DNA of 64,000 nt. It comes from Tubulanus polymorphus. Its lineage: Eukaryota; Nemertea; Palaeonemertea; Tubulaniformes; Tubulanidae. Within the stretch, counting starts at the first letter, position 1, and the number at the start of each line of letters is the position of its first letter. A model generated the notes under the pieces. It saw only the letters and a list, made by a program, of their open reading frames with translations, made no database searches and had not been told where the DNA came from. Of the stretch, positions 23,381 to 50,765 are shown piece by piece. Location of the stretch: assembly GCF_964204645.1 (NCBI RefSeq), contig NC_134034.1, forward strand, positions 5,389,414 through 5,453,413. Direction: 5' to 3'. A program made the position numbers and the translations under genes.

Positions 23381-25519
23381 ACATTATTATTTTCTGGCTG
23401 GTGTTCATTCTCCCCCATTTATTAGGAAGAAAAATTACTTGTGGTGATGAGTGGTGTCTCGCCCTCTGATCTGAAACCCACATCTTCCTATTACTTACAT
23501 GCAGAATTGGATTCATTGTTATCATGGGATGATAATTCACGGGCATCATGAGTCCTACGATATACCCTTGATATGAAGAGGCCTTTATACGTTTATCGGA
23601 GACTTGTTTTGGAGTAAACCGAATAGTCCTTAAAATACCAATTCCACATGGCTTAACGGTCGGTGTCTATGCTCTGCGAGACAGTAGTAATAGATGTTTC
23701 ACAACGCACGATTTAAATATTTATTATACTTTCTTTCACTCCTCTATTATATTACATAACTGAGTAATTCTTACATTAGATTCCTTAATTACAGGTGGCT
23801 AAGAGGTCAGATGGCATGAAAATCGACTGTGGCCGACTAATTGGCGCGCGCAGATAAAGCGTTGAGGTTTCAAAAGATGTCGCAAAAATGCTTATCATCA
23901 GGGGTAGACAAATTATCCGAAGATAAATGAAAACTCACCTTGTTGATCGTCAGTTGATTTAGCTGTAATTGTTTCGTCTGGATCAATCGACACATAATTC
24001 ATTTCAAAATCTGTGTCCAGTAGAATTTCTTCCAATAAAATAAGAATCTATTTGACTAATTGTTTACTAATGTATACAGGAGTGAATTTTAATTGATCTC
24101 AAAACCAGAGAAAGCATTCTTCAAAAATTTAGAAAATCCTCGACTTATAATCAAATTCTGTGAAGTCATTTAAGGTCTTTTCAGGTGGGTAAAATTCAAT
24201 TCCTCACCGTCCTATAATGCCGAGTACACGACGGAGTTTACACACTGAAAAACGTTGCGCTGTAAGTGTAATTTGGATAAGTCGGCAATATAATGACGGC
24301 CCTGCCCCACGCGCTCCATCTCAGACATAAACAAGTTGGACTGTATTGCTTCAATGCTTTGACAAATGGACTCCTAATATCCACATATCAAGCGCAATGT
24401 TGACCCCAGTTGCGCTTCTTGGCAATAGTCATATGTTATGGGCTAGAATTATTTCGATGAAATCTTCGTACGCTTCCCAGTTCGACATATGAACCAATTA
24501 GGCAGAAACCCGTTATCGCTGCTATGCAGCTATATTTTAAAGTAATCTTTTTCAGGAATCAAATGCATATAACAGTAGAGTGAAAAATACTTCAATCTTC
24601 AGTGCCGGTGGCTCTAAATGGTTTACAGTTCGTTAATTTTGTTAAATTTTACTCTGTCTATTTCGGACGATTTTCTTCTCGACGGCAAACATTAAAATCA
24701 TCTGAATAGAAGTATTATTATGAATGTGCCGGTGTTCAGACTGATTTGTTTAAAGGTCTCGCTCTTCCCCACTGATGACTAATTCACTGAGCAGGTACTT
24801 GTTGTCCTTTCGCCGAAACATGTGATTTGTGTTCTCTAACATCCGTATCATCCATTTATTAACGTATACATCTGTTTTATCAGTCAATCTGCGGTCGACG
24901 ACGAATTTCGTGCATTAATCTAGAGTCCGTCAGTACATTTTATGAGACTGTCTATCAGAAAAAGAGCCGTCTTATTGCACAACTTTTAACATATCTTATC
25001 CATACACTTATTTCGACTTATATAGTAGTTTTGTAAAATTATTATGTTCCCAATCAGAGTCCATTCCCATCAGAGTGTTTGCCACCAGAGTTGGATAAGA
25101 GTCCTCATCTCTTTCGACATCCGAGCATGTCAGGTTGAAATATCAGAGAAAAAGAATAAGTTTTTTGATATTTAACTACATGTATTGTATTTCAAGTACT
25201 TCTGCATGGGACAGATGTTGTGTATTATCTACAGTTCGATGCAATGGAAAACACTTGCAATTGAACTATTCATTAGCCAACTAGAAAGAATCAGCACAAT
25301 GAAGGCGCAAATACCATCATAACATACAACTATAATTTCCTTGTCAATGATCATGTATTGTGTATCATTCAAATATAAACCCCCAAGCGTACACGGTACT
25401 CTTCTATGACAGGTTACATCTATATGATTATTCTTAAAATTACTGCATATGTTGATTCTATGCAGATATTCAATGATAACGATGTTGATGAATTTGAACA
25501 AATAATTCACATAAGATTT
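23381..25519. other. 3' flank of HSP60, no gene recognised
   Basis: Short ORFs only. Near 24503-24535 the minus strand reads ATATAGCTGCATAGCAGCGA then TAACGGGTTTCTGC, the same motif found at 6084 and 19215. The nearest AATAAA-type hexamer on the minus strand downstream of the HSP60 stop that I could find is at 24855-24860, about 660 bp away, so the real polyadenylation site is uncertain. Confidence 0.45.
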
Positions 25520-41751
<16,232 letters not shown>

Positions 41752-42405
41752 TGATCAGTTGTTGAGGTGTCGGGGTGCAGAGCTGCAGAGTTGTCTGTAC
41801 CAAAGCCACATTCTCTCTATAACTTTGTCAGTTGTTGAGGTGTCGAGGTGTAGAGCTGTAGAGTTGTCTGTACCAAAACCACATTCTCTCTATATCTTTG
41901 TCAGTTGTTGAGGCGTCGAGGTGTAGAGTTGTCTGTACTAAAACCACATTCTCTCTATACGTTTGTCAGTTGTTGAGGTGTCGAGGTGTAGAGCTGTAGA
42001 GTTGTCTGTACTAAAACCACGTTCTCTCTATATCTTTGTCAGTTGTTGAGGTGTAGAGCTGTAGAGCTGTAGAGTTGTCTGTACTAAAACCACATTCTCT
42101 CTATATCTTTGTCAGTTGTTGAGGTGTCGAGGTGTAGAGCTGTAGAGTTGTCTGTACTAAAACCACGTTCTCTCTATATCTTTGTCAGTTGTTGAGGTGT
42201 AGAGCTGTAGAGCTGTAGAGTTGTCTGTACTAAAACCACATTCTCTCTATATCTTTGTCAGTTGTTGAGGTGTAGAGCTGTAGAGCTGTAGAGTTGTCTG
42301 TACTAAAACCACATTCTCTCTATATCTTTGTCAGTTGTTGAGTTGTAGAGGTGTAGAGTTGTCTGTACCAAAACCACGTTCTCTCTATATCTTTGTCAGT
42401 TGTTG
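41752..42405. repeat. ~75-bp minisatellite array (interrupted, resumes at 43955)
   Basis: Nine or so units share GTCAGTTGTTGAGGTGT, GTAGAGTTGTCTGTAC and CCACATTCTCTCTATATC, with variable numbers of an inner GTAGAGCT hexamer-like block. The array is broken at 42405 by an hAT-type insertion, and one more unit lies at 43955-44015. Confidence 0.85.
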
Positions 42406-43954
42406 CACAGGGGCTCGTATCAGAGTTGTAGGTAATGTAACTAGGGGTCCAGGGACACCATGCCCACTTGGGAAGTGGTTCCAAATGCTCAACAATCTAA
42501 CAATTTCAATATTCAACGCCCCTGGCAACCATATACAAAAACCAATGACCTTGAAGCACACCACAATCATAGAACATGTCATGAGCTACAACTTTCTAAT
42601 TGATTGTGGTAGCAAAATACGCTTAGGTATCAATATAATGTGGAAAAACTTTTTCCCATTTACGAATGAGTACTGGCGACACCAAGATGGCCGCCAATTG
42701 CGTCATAATTGGCTGATGAAATATACCTGTCTCAGGTATAAAACATCCCTTTCCAAAGAATACCCATCACAAATTGCAATGAGAAATGGTAAACCAGTAG
42801 GAAGTTACAGGACTCAGAATTCGGGCAAAAATTAACATTTTTGGGCACTAAAAAGGTCATAGGACGGCCATCTTGAGCTCGACCGACCCAATTTTTGTTA
42901 TGTTGATGGGCCCTGGGGGGATTCACATATATCCGAAAGATCAAGGTAATTGATCGAAGCATCTTCAAAATTTCCCTAAAAAAGTTCAAAAATGTGTAGA
43001 AAGTGCTGATTTTGGAGAACAACAATGGCTGCCAGTCGGCCATCTTGATTCTGACAGGGCCAGTTTTTGAGCTGAAGATGTGTCTAGGGTAGATACATGT
43101 GTAACCCAAATATCAAGACGTTACCTTGAAGCGTCTTCAAAACTTCCCAAAATAACTGGATTCCGTCTACGGACGGACGGACGAACGAAAAGTGAACGCA
43201 ATAGCCCGCTGGGACTAAACTCCCAAGTGGGCTAAAAACGATAATCTGTTAATCCAATGTATATAGTATATATAAAATGACAAGGGGGCTAACGACGCTC
43301 ACAAACTACTCATCTTCAGTCGCTTACTATTTCGTTAAAATTTCTCATCCGATTTTGAAATATCCGATTTCTCATCCGATATGAAAGCTAATATCTTCCT
43401 GCTTCTAACGAAACTAATCCCGTTAACTTCCGACGAATAGTTCGTGATTTATATGTCTTTGAACGCGAAATTAGGGCCGAAATCGCCTGGACCGAAAATG
43501 CTATGACGCCGGTTTTTGCCGATTTCGAAATTTAAAACGTTGAGTTCGACACGAAAATCCTTCACCGATTTTGATGATCGAGGGCTTCAAATGTGCAAAA
43601 TATTCTATATTTTCAAAATATTGCGGTTTTTTCGTTAATCCATACGATCTTCCAGCTTTGCAAACGCGAATTTTTCGCGTTCAAAGACATATAATTCCCA
43701 AACTATTCATCAGAAGTTAACGGCATTAGTTTCGTTAGAAGCAGGAAGCTATTACCTTTCATATCTATTACCTTTCATATATGGATTATCAAAATCGGAT
43801 GAGAAATAACAAAATAGTAAGCGACTGAAGTTGAGTTGTTTGTGAGCGTCGTTAGCCCCCTTGTTATTTTATATATAGGCCTACTATATACATTGGATTA
43901 ACAGATTATCGTTTTTACATTACCTACAACTCTGAACTGATACGAGCCCCCGTG
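42406..43954. mobile_element. hAT-type foldback element inserted in a minisatellite
   Basis: Starts CACAGGGGCTCGTATCAG and ends CTGATACGAGCCCCCGTG. Flanking AGTTGTTG (42398-42405) and AGTTTTTG (43955-43962) are an 8-bp duplication with one mismatch. The arms pair over most of their length: GACAAGGGGGCTAACGACGC near 43279 matches inverted near 43850. The left arm is broken by a pearl-like insertion (42442-43237). No transposase. Confidence 0.85.
42442..43237 (+). mobile_element. pearl-like / Helentron-associated element nested in the foldback arm
   Basis: Begins CTAGGGGTCCAGGGACACC and ends in hairpin TAGCCCGCTGGGACT / CTCCCAAGTGGGCTA (43202-43235). The right arm of the host element (43900-43925) gives the unfilled site, showing insertion within an A/T homopolymer (TTTTT on the minus strand). 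This agrees with Helentron preference for TT sites. The ORF 42335-42835 is incidental. Confidence 0.65.
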
Positions 43955-44015
43955 AGTTTTTGAGGTGTAGAACTGTAGAGTTGTCAGTCCTAAAAGCCAC
44001 GTTCTCTCTATCATC

Positions 44016-45779
44016 ATGTAGGCTATGTCGCACCGCCATCTATCCACCAGTCCCTTTTGGATTGCTAAGTATCGCCAGGTACCATCTATAGACAATTTAC
44101 GGTAGCTACCACCCGCTATAGTCCCCTATTCTTAAATCGCACTGATCTCGGTTCATCTCGGTAAATTACGTCATCTTCTTGGTAATAAGGAGGACCCTAA
44201 ACAAGAGCGTTTTAGCGCAGCGACGAAAAATGTAAAACATGTTAGCTATTTGGTGATTGCCAAAATGTCCTGGAACAAGAGCCCCATGGGGCTTGACGCG
44301 GCAGCTTTCAGATGTTTTAAAGCTCTACTACCACAGTACAGTTTGTAGTGTAGTAGTAGTTACTTAGGTTTAGGATAGGTATGTTCATGTCCGCGCGGGG
44401 CGCCACTATCGATTGTGATGACCATTATTGATTAGGAAAAGTGTGATGCGCGTTTTTACATCGCGTAGTAAAATCATTCATAAAACCTGTCTATCAATGC
44501 AAATGAGCTAAAATCTTTTGGAATCAACCAATAAGATCGATCTTTATCACTTGGGGGTTGGTTTAGAGTATAAATCCGCATTTTAGTCGAAGAAAATAGA
44601 AATCGAAATATACCCTTTTTCAAGAGCAAAATTCGTCAGCTAACGACCCGTGATAAGCGACGAATCATCAGGAATCGGAAGGTTTAGGATCTTAAAATTC
44701 AAATACTGAAGACCGCATGATTTTATTTCGTGTCGGGGCTGAGTTTCTTTTGCGCGCGGATCGCCACTACGCTCCCGTCGGTAAAGCGGCTGTTGAAAGA
44801 GGGAGGCGTCTAATGGGATAAATTGAGGCTTGTGACGGGCAAAAATAGAGGCGCGTGATGGGACAATGAGGCTTTTCCAAAAGCAGCAAAATTGAAATAT
44901 ATATAAAAAATTGTTGAAATTTAGCTCAAAACAAATGGATTATTATTTAGTTATTATAAGTAGTATCATTACTATTGCTTGGTTTATGTTTCTAAACTGA
45001 TTGGTTTTATTATGATATCATGAATATATTTCAAATTTCAGCGTTTTGAGCTAGGCCAAGCCTAATTTTCTGCTTTTCTTAACTAAAATTCATTTAGCAA
45101 ATAATATATAAAATTGGTATATTTAAATCAATTTGCAATAGGAGCCTATGGCTATAGAACTAACTGACAGGCCTTGATAATCATGTTTATTCATTTCAAA
45201 AATCATGTAGTGAAAAAAATAATTTCTCAATATTTCTCAATATTTCACATTTTTTCTTGCCGTTACCATGGAAACCTAATAATAATAATCTATATAATAA
45301 TAGAAATTCCTAGATAAACTTAGGGCAAACATAAACTATTGATAACTAGTTATTCTATCCCCTTTCTACATCATAACTTTTGATCTAACATCGATATTTT
45401 CATTATTTTACCATTTTTCGGCTGGTTTCCATGGAAACCATAGGCATTTGGAATCAGATAAAAATTTTGGGTCTGTCAACTGTCACCTGAAAGTGCTATG
45501 AGTGTATTGCTCTTTAAATTTCTAGTCTATCTCTTTTTGTTTAAGAGATATTGAAGTTTGTTTACATGAAATATTGCCTTCTTAGATCACAGTTTTTGTG
45601 TATTGAAACATGAAGACACTTTTCGCTCAAATTTTCAAACTTCAATTTGCGATATCTCGAAAACTACTGAAGATAATTCAAAAATTTTAAAAGCATATTG
45701 TTATTTGAACCCTCCCCATTCCAACAAGCTTTCTTTCAGTAAGATTGGAGCTATTTGAATTTTTTATGGATATAGCTAC
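44016..45779. other. non-coding stretch, nothing firm recognised
   Basis: No ORF of note. 44130-44210 is an inverted partner of 41510-41590, so the minisatellite region is bracketed by a short inverted repeat. 44880-45780 is A/T rich with repeated GAAATATTT-like words but no clear element. Confidence 0.4.
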
Positions 45780-47510
45780 TTAGGACCTAGTTAGTTACCT
45801 AATCGTTGGTGGTAAGCTTTTTATAATCAGATGGGCTTATACCAACGTTAGGGATGACAAGGACCAAAACACGGTTGAAAAAAGTAACACTTCAAAAATA
45901 TATTTTCTATTCACTTCAGTCCACAGTTAATGGCTTAATTCACAAACTAACACAGGTACCTTTCGAAATAATCCAATTTTATGTATGTTTCGAGTGATTA
46001 ATTATCATTATTTTGAGAAATTAATTAATTTCTCCACAAATTTCGCCATTGGCCGCCATTTCTCTGTATTGCACATGTGGCATGATAAGACAAGGGGACC
46101 TACAAGGATTTATATAAAACTTTCAAGACGAAACAACAATTTTTATTTTTGATGGTTTTCCAACTTATATTTCAAATCTTCGTGTTTTCCATAATATATA
46201 ATCCAATAATAAATTCTGGTAAAAGAAAAATGTGATTAAGTGTTGATTTCTTAGTTTTTTTTCAATTTCGTTTCGCTTCGTTAGTTTGTGCTGTTGTCCT
46301 GGCCTCAGTCCACACTCACAGGTGCCAGCACCTCCAGTAATTTTCAAAATGGCAGCTGTTGACTCCATGGATATTTACTCTCACTTTAAGGCCGATTTGC
46401 ACATGGATTAAGATCGTCAGGTGAGGTGTTATAGGTATCAGATAGTCAGTAACCTGTCTGTGGTTTAGTTTCACGATCGGATATTTTCACAAACCACAGT
46501 CAGGAATGGGAAGGTCATTTTTGTATGAAATCTTCGTCAGCCAATTTGACTGACGAGTAATTTGCCTGGCATTTCATTGTCTCTTAAGATATCCGTCAAA
46601 TTTTTGTTGTAATCGACACACAACAGATTCGTAGTTTGTCTGATACCTATAATACCTCACCTGACGATCTTAATCCATGTGCAAATCGGCCGTAAAGTGA
46701 GAGTAAATTTCCGTAGAGTCAACAGCTGCCATTTTGAAAATTACTGGAGGTGCTGGCACCTGTGGACTGAGGCCAGGACAACAGCACAAACTAACGAAGC
46801 GAAACGACGAAATTGAAAAATATTAAGAAATCAACACTTATTCACATTTTTCTTTTACCAGAATTTATTATTTCATAATTTATAATGGAAAACACGAAGA
46901 TTTGAAATATAGGTTGGAAAACCATCAAAAATAAAAATTGTCGTTTCGTCTTGAAAGTTTTATCTAAATCCTTGTAGGTCCCCTTGTCTTATCATGCCAC
47001 ATGTGCAATACAGAGAAATGGCGGCCAATGGCGAAATTTGTAAGGAAATTAATTAATTTCTCAAAATAATGTTGATTAATCACTCGAAACATACATAGAC
47101 TTGGATTATTTCGAAAGCTACCTGTGTTAGTTTGTGAATTAAGCCATTAATTGTGGACTGAAGTGGATAGAAAGTATATTTTTGAAATGTTACTTTTTTC
47201 AACCGTGTTTTGGTCCTTGTCATCCCTAACGTTGGTATAAGCCCATCCGATTATAAAAAGCTTACCACCAACGATTAGGTAACTAACTAGGTATCAGACA
47301 AACTAAGAATCTGTTTTGCGTCGATTACAACAAAAATTAGACGGATATCTTAAGAGACAATGAAATGCCAGGCAAATTACTCGTCAGTCAAATTGGCTGA
47401 CGAAGATTTCATACAAAAATGACCTTCCCATTCCTGACTGTGGTTTGTGAAAATATCCGATCGTGAAACCAAACCACAGACAGGTTACTGACTGACTACT
47501 GACTGTACAC
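45780..47510. repeat. family X palindromic repeat, long inverted arms
   Basis: 45780-46440 pairs with 46650-47303. ACCTAGTTAGTTACC, GGGATGACAAGGACCAAAAC, ACTTCAAAAATATATTTTCT and CCTACAAGGATTTATATAAAA all appear in reverse on the other side. A further inverted piece (46446-46675 with 47290-47510) carries CAGTAACCTGTCTGTGG and TTTGCCTGGCATTTCATTG. The arms are very similar, so it is the best preserved X copy in the window. Confidence 0.8.
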
Positions 47511-48232
47511 GCCCGCCCCTTATTCTCAATTGTCGGGCTACAATTGTCAGCTGTGACGATTCCATGTGACTGAACTAAAGCGTATATATTTATTACTCAA
47601 CACGATAAACACTCACTTGACGATGATATGCAGAGATACCAAAGATGCCGGTGAATTTCTGAGGCAATCACGTAATAAGCGTGCGCCGGTGAATCTGGCT
47701 CACAGCAAAAGAGAGCATGTTGACTCTGCGCATCGCACGTAGCGCCGCAAATACAAAGTCACTTTATTGATATATAGCTTAACGAGATGATTGCGCGCCG
47801 GGTCCCGAACTCTGATTCACACGAATAGTTTTCTCGCAGACTACGTGATGACATCTTCACCCTGACATCTTCACCCGTCAAGGGATTCGAACCCACTACG
47901 CTAAAGCCGTTCCCCAAACCCCTTGACCTCATGAGTCGTTTTGAATGTGGTTGTCTCATGAATCGCAGAACTTGGAGTCGTTTGCCGACCGGAATCAGGT
48001 CGGGCTAATAACGTGACCAGCTTAAAACGACATTAGACTTGAGACGAGAAGATACACAATATCCGTGTAAGATGATAACGAGAGAAATTCCACAATAAAT
48101 TCAGCCAAAACGAGAAACTGAATAGAAGAGTATACTTGCGCAACGTTAAAGACTACATCATCAGGGTACTGAGCCAACAGGAGAATATTACAAGATATTT
48201 ATACCAAAACAATAGAAACAGAGTGAGTGATA
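47511..48232. other. non-coding spacer with SINE-like and Penelope-like scraps
   Basis: 47865-47960 repeats the SINE-like block of 14800-14880 (CACCCGTCAAGGGATTCGAA). 48060-48180, minus strand, resembles a Penelope end (GGAATTTCTCTCG and CCTGATGATGTAGTC), but the GAAA part of a hammerhead is missing. No gene. Confidence 0.4.
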
Positions 48233-48417
48233 GTAATAGGGATAATAGGCTTTCATACCAAAGGTCGAAGGGTCGAGCTCGTAAAAAAATGAAAATAATA
48301 ATTTACAGTTGAATTAGTCGCGCACACTCCTAATTCAACTGTAAATTATTATTATTTTCATTTTTACTCACCCGCCCCTTCAACCTTTGATATGAAAGCC
48401 TATTATCCCTATTACTC
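48233..48417. repeat. ~185-bp palindrome next to the Polinton's left end
   Basis: The left arm 48233-48317 (AGTAATAGGGATAATAGGCT ... ACAGTTGAATTA) pairs with 48332-48417 in reverse, with a 14-base loop. Mismatches are few. It could be a small foldback element or the flank of the Polinton. The Polinton end itself cannot be proven because the partner terminus is outside the window. Confidence 0.7.
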
Positions 48418-48498
48418 TTAAAATATTCACATATATATGAATAACATTTAAATCATTGAACTTCTAAAATCAATTTTAATAAAAAATATAGTATTAAA

Positions 48499-48762
48499 AT
48501 GGAAGCAAATAAATACTACTGCCCAACATGTAAGATAAGTATAGATAAATCCCAAAAAGCAAGACACAATAAAACTATAACACATTTAGAGAATAAATTG
48601 AAATTAGAATATGAAGATGATATATTAGAAACTAAATTAGAAGAATTAAAGAATGAAAAAGAAACATATAAATGTGATACATGTAATCAATCATTCAGTG
48701 ATAAAAGATATTATAAAGAACATTTAAAATCTATAAGTCATATTAGAAATAAGAGACCTTAG
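48499..48762 (+). CDS. small two-finger C2H2 zinc finger protein
   Basis: 87 residues. Two zinc-finger units: CPTCKISIDKSQKARHNKTI (C..C..H) at residues 9-30 and CDTCNQSFSDKRYYKEH..SISH at about 59-82. The order and spacing resemble the two fingers fused to the N-terminus of the decayed polymerase at 22020-22240, so this may be a detached counterpart. A nucleic-acid-binding role for element DNA or RNA is an inference. Start ATG at 48499 is preceded by an A/T-rich run. It is the first gene from the element's left end and is separated from the next by about 1 kb that contains GC-richer hairpins. Confidence 0.7.
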   Translation: MEANKYYCPTCKISIDKSQKARHNKTITHLENKLKLEYEDDILETKLEELKNEKETYKCDTCNQSFSDKRYYKEHLKSISHIRNKRP

Positions 48763-49094
48763 TCGTTTTACAAACAACTACAATCATATAGTACATTTGT
48801 TACATGTTATTATAAGAGAGTGCTTCATTTGAATATTGATCAATCAAACAGGTGTTGCACAACGTTGTTGTTATATAATAAGCACGCACGCAGTACATAC
48901 AACACACACAAGCCAGTTAGCCGGTATTGAATTACTGCGTTTTCATTAGTTGCTGAAAGCGAGGTTTATTTAAATTAGCTCGGCCGTGACGATAGGAGGA
49001 TAGTCATCATTCTATCGTGATTAAAAGGAATATTTCAATGTTTTTACGGTAAGTTTTAGCAAAATTGCCCTATCCTCGACCTATAGAGTTTTCA

Positions 49095-49245
49095 GGGGAT
49101 AAGCATCCCATTATTGAAAGGCGCCACGGGACGCTTATCCCCCGTCATTTCTACTTACACCCCCGGCGACCCACATCAACCGAGATCTCCTTCAATGATT
49201 GGTAGAAATCACATTATATTAAAGGCGCCTAATGTAATTTCTACC
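49095..49245. repeat. two adjacent hairpins with the same loop motif
   Basis: Hairpin 1: GGGGATAAGCATCCC (49095-49109) pairs with GGGACGCTTATCCCC (49128-49142). Hairpin 2: GGTAGAAATCACATTA (49201-49216) pairs with TAATGTAATTTCTACC (49230-49245). Both loops contain AAAGGCGCC (about 49117 and 49221). No known RNA family is recognised. Confidence 0.7.
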
Positions 49246-49675
49246 AACCTCGAAATTCGAAACCGAAGGAGAAACCCGGAGAGTGGACGAAGGTGCATTT
49301 TCAAAATGCCTCTGCTGGCCAGAGCTACTCCAGTGGTTGAATGAATTACCTTATATACTTAGCTAAAACACCTAAGTAAATGTTGTTGGTGTTAAAAAAA
49401 TATGTGAAATTTGAAATTATAAATTATTCCGAATGAAAAGAATGTAAGAATGAAAACTGATAAATGAATTATGTATTTTTAACTTCATTATGATATAATT
49501 TTTAATCAAATTAGTAATCAATTACTATATTAATTGATTAACAAATTCAAATATTCATTTTAGCACTCAGTGCTCCCATCTTTCAATTTAAGAAAAAACT
49601 AATAATAAGAAACGACTGTAATACAATATTCAAATAAAAACAAAATAAATTAATAAAAATAATGATTATCTAGAA

Positions 49676-49741
49676 TCCGAAATGACTTATCTGGACAATT
49701 TAATTGCTCCACATAGATAGACAAAAGTAGTGAGATATTCA
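49676..49741 (+). repeat. direct repeat, upstream copy flanking the HNH gene
   Basis: ATCCGAAATGACTTATCTGG ... ACAAAAGTAGTGAGATAT matches 50454-50519, which covers the end of the HNH gene and the sequence just after it. About 80 percent identical by eye. It suggests insertion with duplication, or the remnant of a lost tandem copy of the gene. Confidence 0.75.
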
Positions 49742-49789
49742 ATTATTTTTTTTCATACTCATCACCACAAGTAATTTTTTTCCTAATAA

Positions 49790-50464
49790 ATGGAACCAGA
49801 ACAACCACAAATTATCAATATTACAAATAACACTGGTGTTATAAACATATATTACAAAAAGTGTTCTAAATGTGAATTAGATAAATCATTAACAGAATTT
49901 AGTAAGCGTAAGATTAGCAAAGATGGTTTTCAATATTACTGTAAAACTTGCATTAAACTATATACCAAACAATACCGAGAAGATAATAGAGAATCTTATA
50001 ATGATTATATGACAGAATATATGAGAGAAAGATATCAAACAGATCTTAATTTTAGATTAAAACAATGTTTACGGTCTAGATTAACACAATTATTCAACAA
50101 AGAAACACATTCAGAAACATTAACTAATTTGTTGGGTTGTTCAGATGAATTTCTCAAATCATGGATTATATTTCAATTCGATGATAAAATGAATATAGAT
50201 AATTATGGGGATTATTACCATATTGATCACGTGTTACCAATATCTAAATTTAACATGAACGATGAATACAATAAAAAACTTATTTGGAATTGGAAAAATT
50301 TAAGACCTTTAGAAAAGAAAGAAAATCAAATCAAATCTAATAAAATAGATTTACAGTTATATTTGAATCAACTGGAAAAAGTAAAAAAATTTATTGATTG
50401 GTGGAATAGTAACCCACAGAATGAACAATATGTTGAGGAATTTGATATCAAGGATCCGAAATGA
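49790..50464 (+). CDS. zinc-finger HNH endonuclease
   Basis: 224 residues. C25-x2-C28 and C51-x2-C54 form a treble-clef-like zinc site (CSKCELDKSLTEF.. YCKTC). The C-terminal half has the HNH core YYHIDHVLP (H144, D146, H147) followed by NWKNLRPLEKKENQIKSNK, where N170 and N179 fit the family's Asn positions. Such HNH proteins occur as free-standing homing-type nucleases in phages and large DNA viruses. It may cut element or rival DNA, or move itself. The gene is flanked by ~65-bp direct repeats (49676-49741 and 50454-50519). Start: TTTTTTTCCTAATAAATG, the same T-run plus TAAATG context as other genes here. Confidence is high for the domain and low for the biological role. Confidence 0.85.
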   Translation: MEPEQPQIINITNNTGVINIYYKKCSKCELDKSLTEFSKRKISKDGFQYYCKTCIKLYTKQYREDNRESYNDYMTEYMRERYQTDLNFRLKQCLRSRLTQLFNKETHSETLTNLLGCSDEFLKSWIIFQFDDKMNIDNYGDYYHIDHVLPISKFNMNDEYNKKLIWNWKNLRPLEKKENQIKSNKIDLQLYLNQLEKVKKFIDWWNSNPQNEQYVEEFDIKDPK

Positions 50465-50519
50465 CTTATCTGGACAGTTATAGTTACTGCTCCTAATAGA
50501 TAAACAAAAGTAGTGAGAT
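50454..50519 (+). repeat. direct repeat, downstream copy overlapping the HNH stop
   Basis: Partner of 49676-49741. The first bases encode the last residues and stop of the HNH gene (GATCCGAAATGA). The rest lies in the 300-bp spacer before the next gene, where AGCTAGTATCA also occurs twice (about 50665 and 50708). Confidence 0.75.
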
Positions 50520-50765
50520 ATCAAATAGAATTCAAATAAAATATATTAAAAAAACAATAACTTCAACTGCTAGTGAATTCTGTTATATTTTTAATATTTT
50601 CTTTTCAAAAAGAGAATACTTTATATTTTGAATAGATTCAAATAGAAATTCTTTAAATTCAAATAGCTAGTATCAGTAGTCAATACTAGAATTCTTTAGC
50701 TTTAACTAGCTAGTATCATTTTATAATACTTATAATATTTTTCTTATTAAATTTCTCTAATATAA

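Larger units (their letters stand above)
48763..49789. other. spacer with two hairpins and an upstream copy of the HNH 3' end
   Basis: 48990-49345 has a higher GC content than the rest of the element and holds the hairpins listed separately; it may be a SINE-like insertion or retained host DNA. 49380-49670 is plain A/T-rich sequence. 49676-49741 is a copy of the 50456-50521 sequence. The ORF 49114-49344 crosses the hairpins and is not convincing. Confidence 0.5.

Noticed and set aside
42335-42835. 166-codon ORF
   Set aside because: Crosses a minisatellite, an hAT-type terminus and a pearl-like repeat; a chance reading frame.
48121-48180. Third hammerhead candidate on the minus strand (CTGATGATGTAGTC)
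   Set aside because: The GAAA part and a stem II partner are missing; at most a Penelope end relic.
49114-49344. 76-codon ORF in the Polinton's left part
   Set aside because: Runs through two hairpins and has no domain, TAAATG context or A/T-rich composition like its neighbours.
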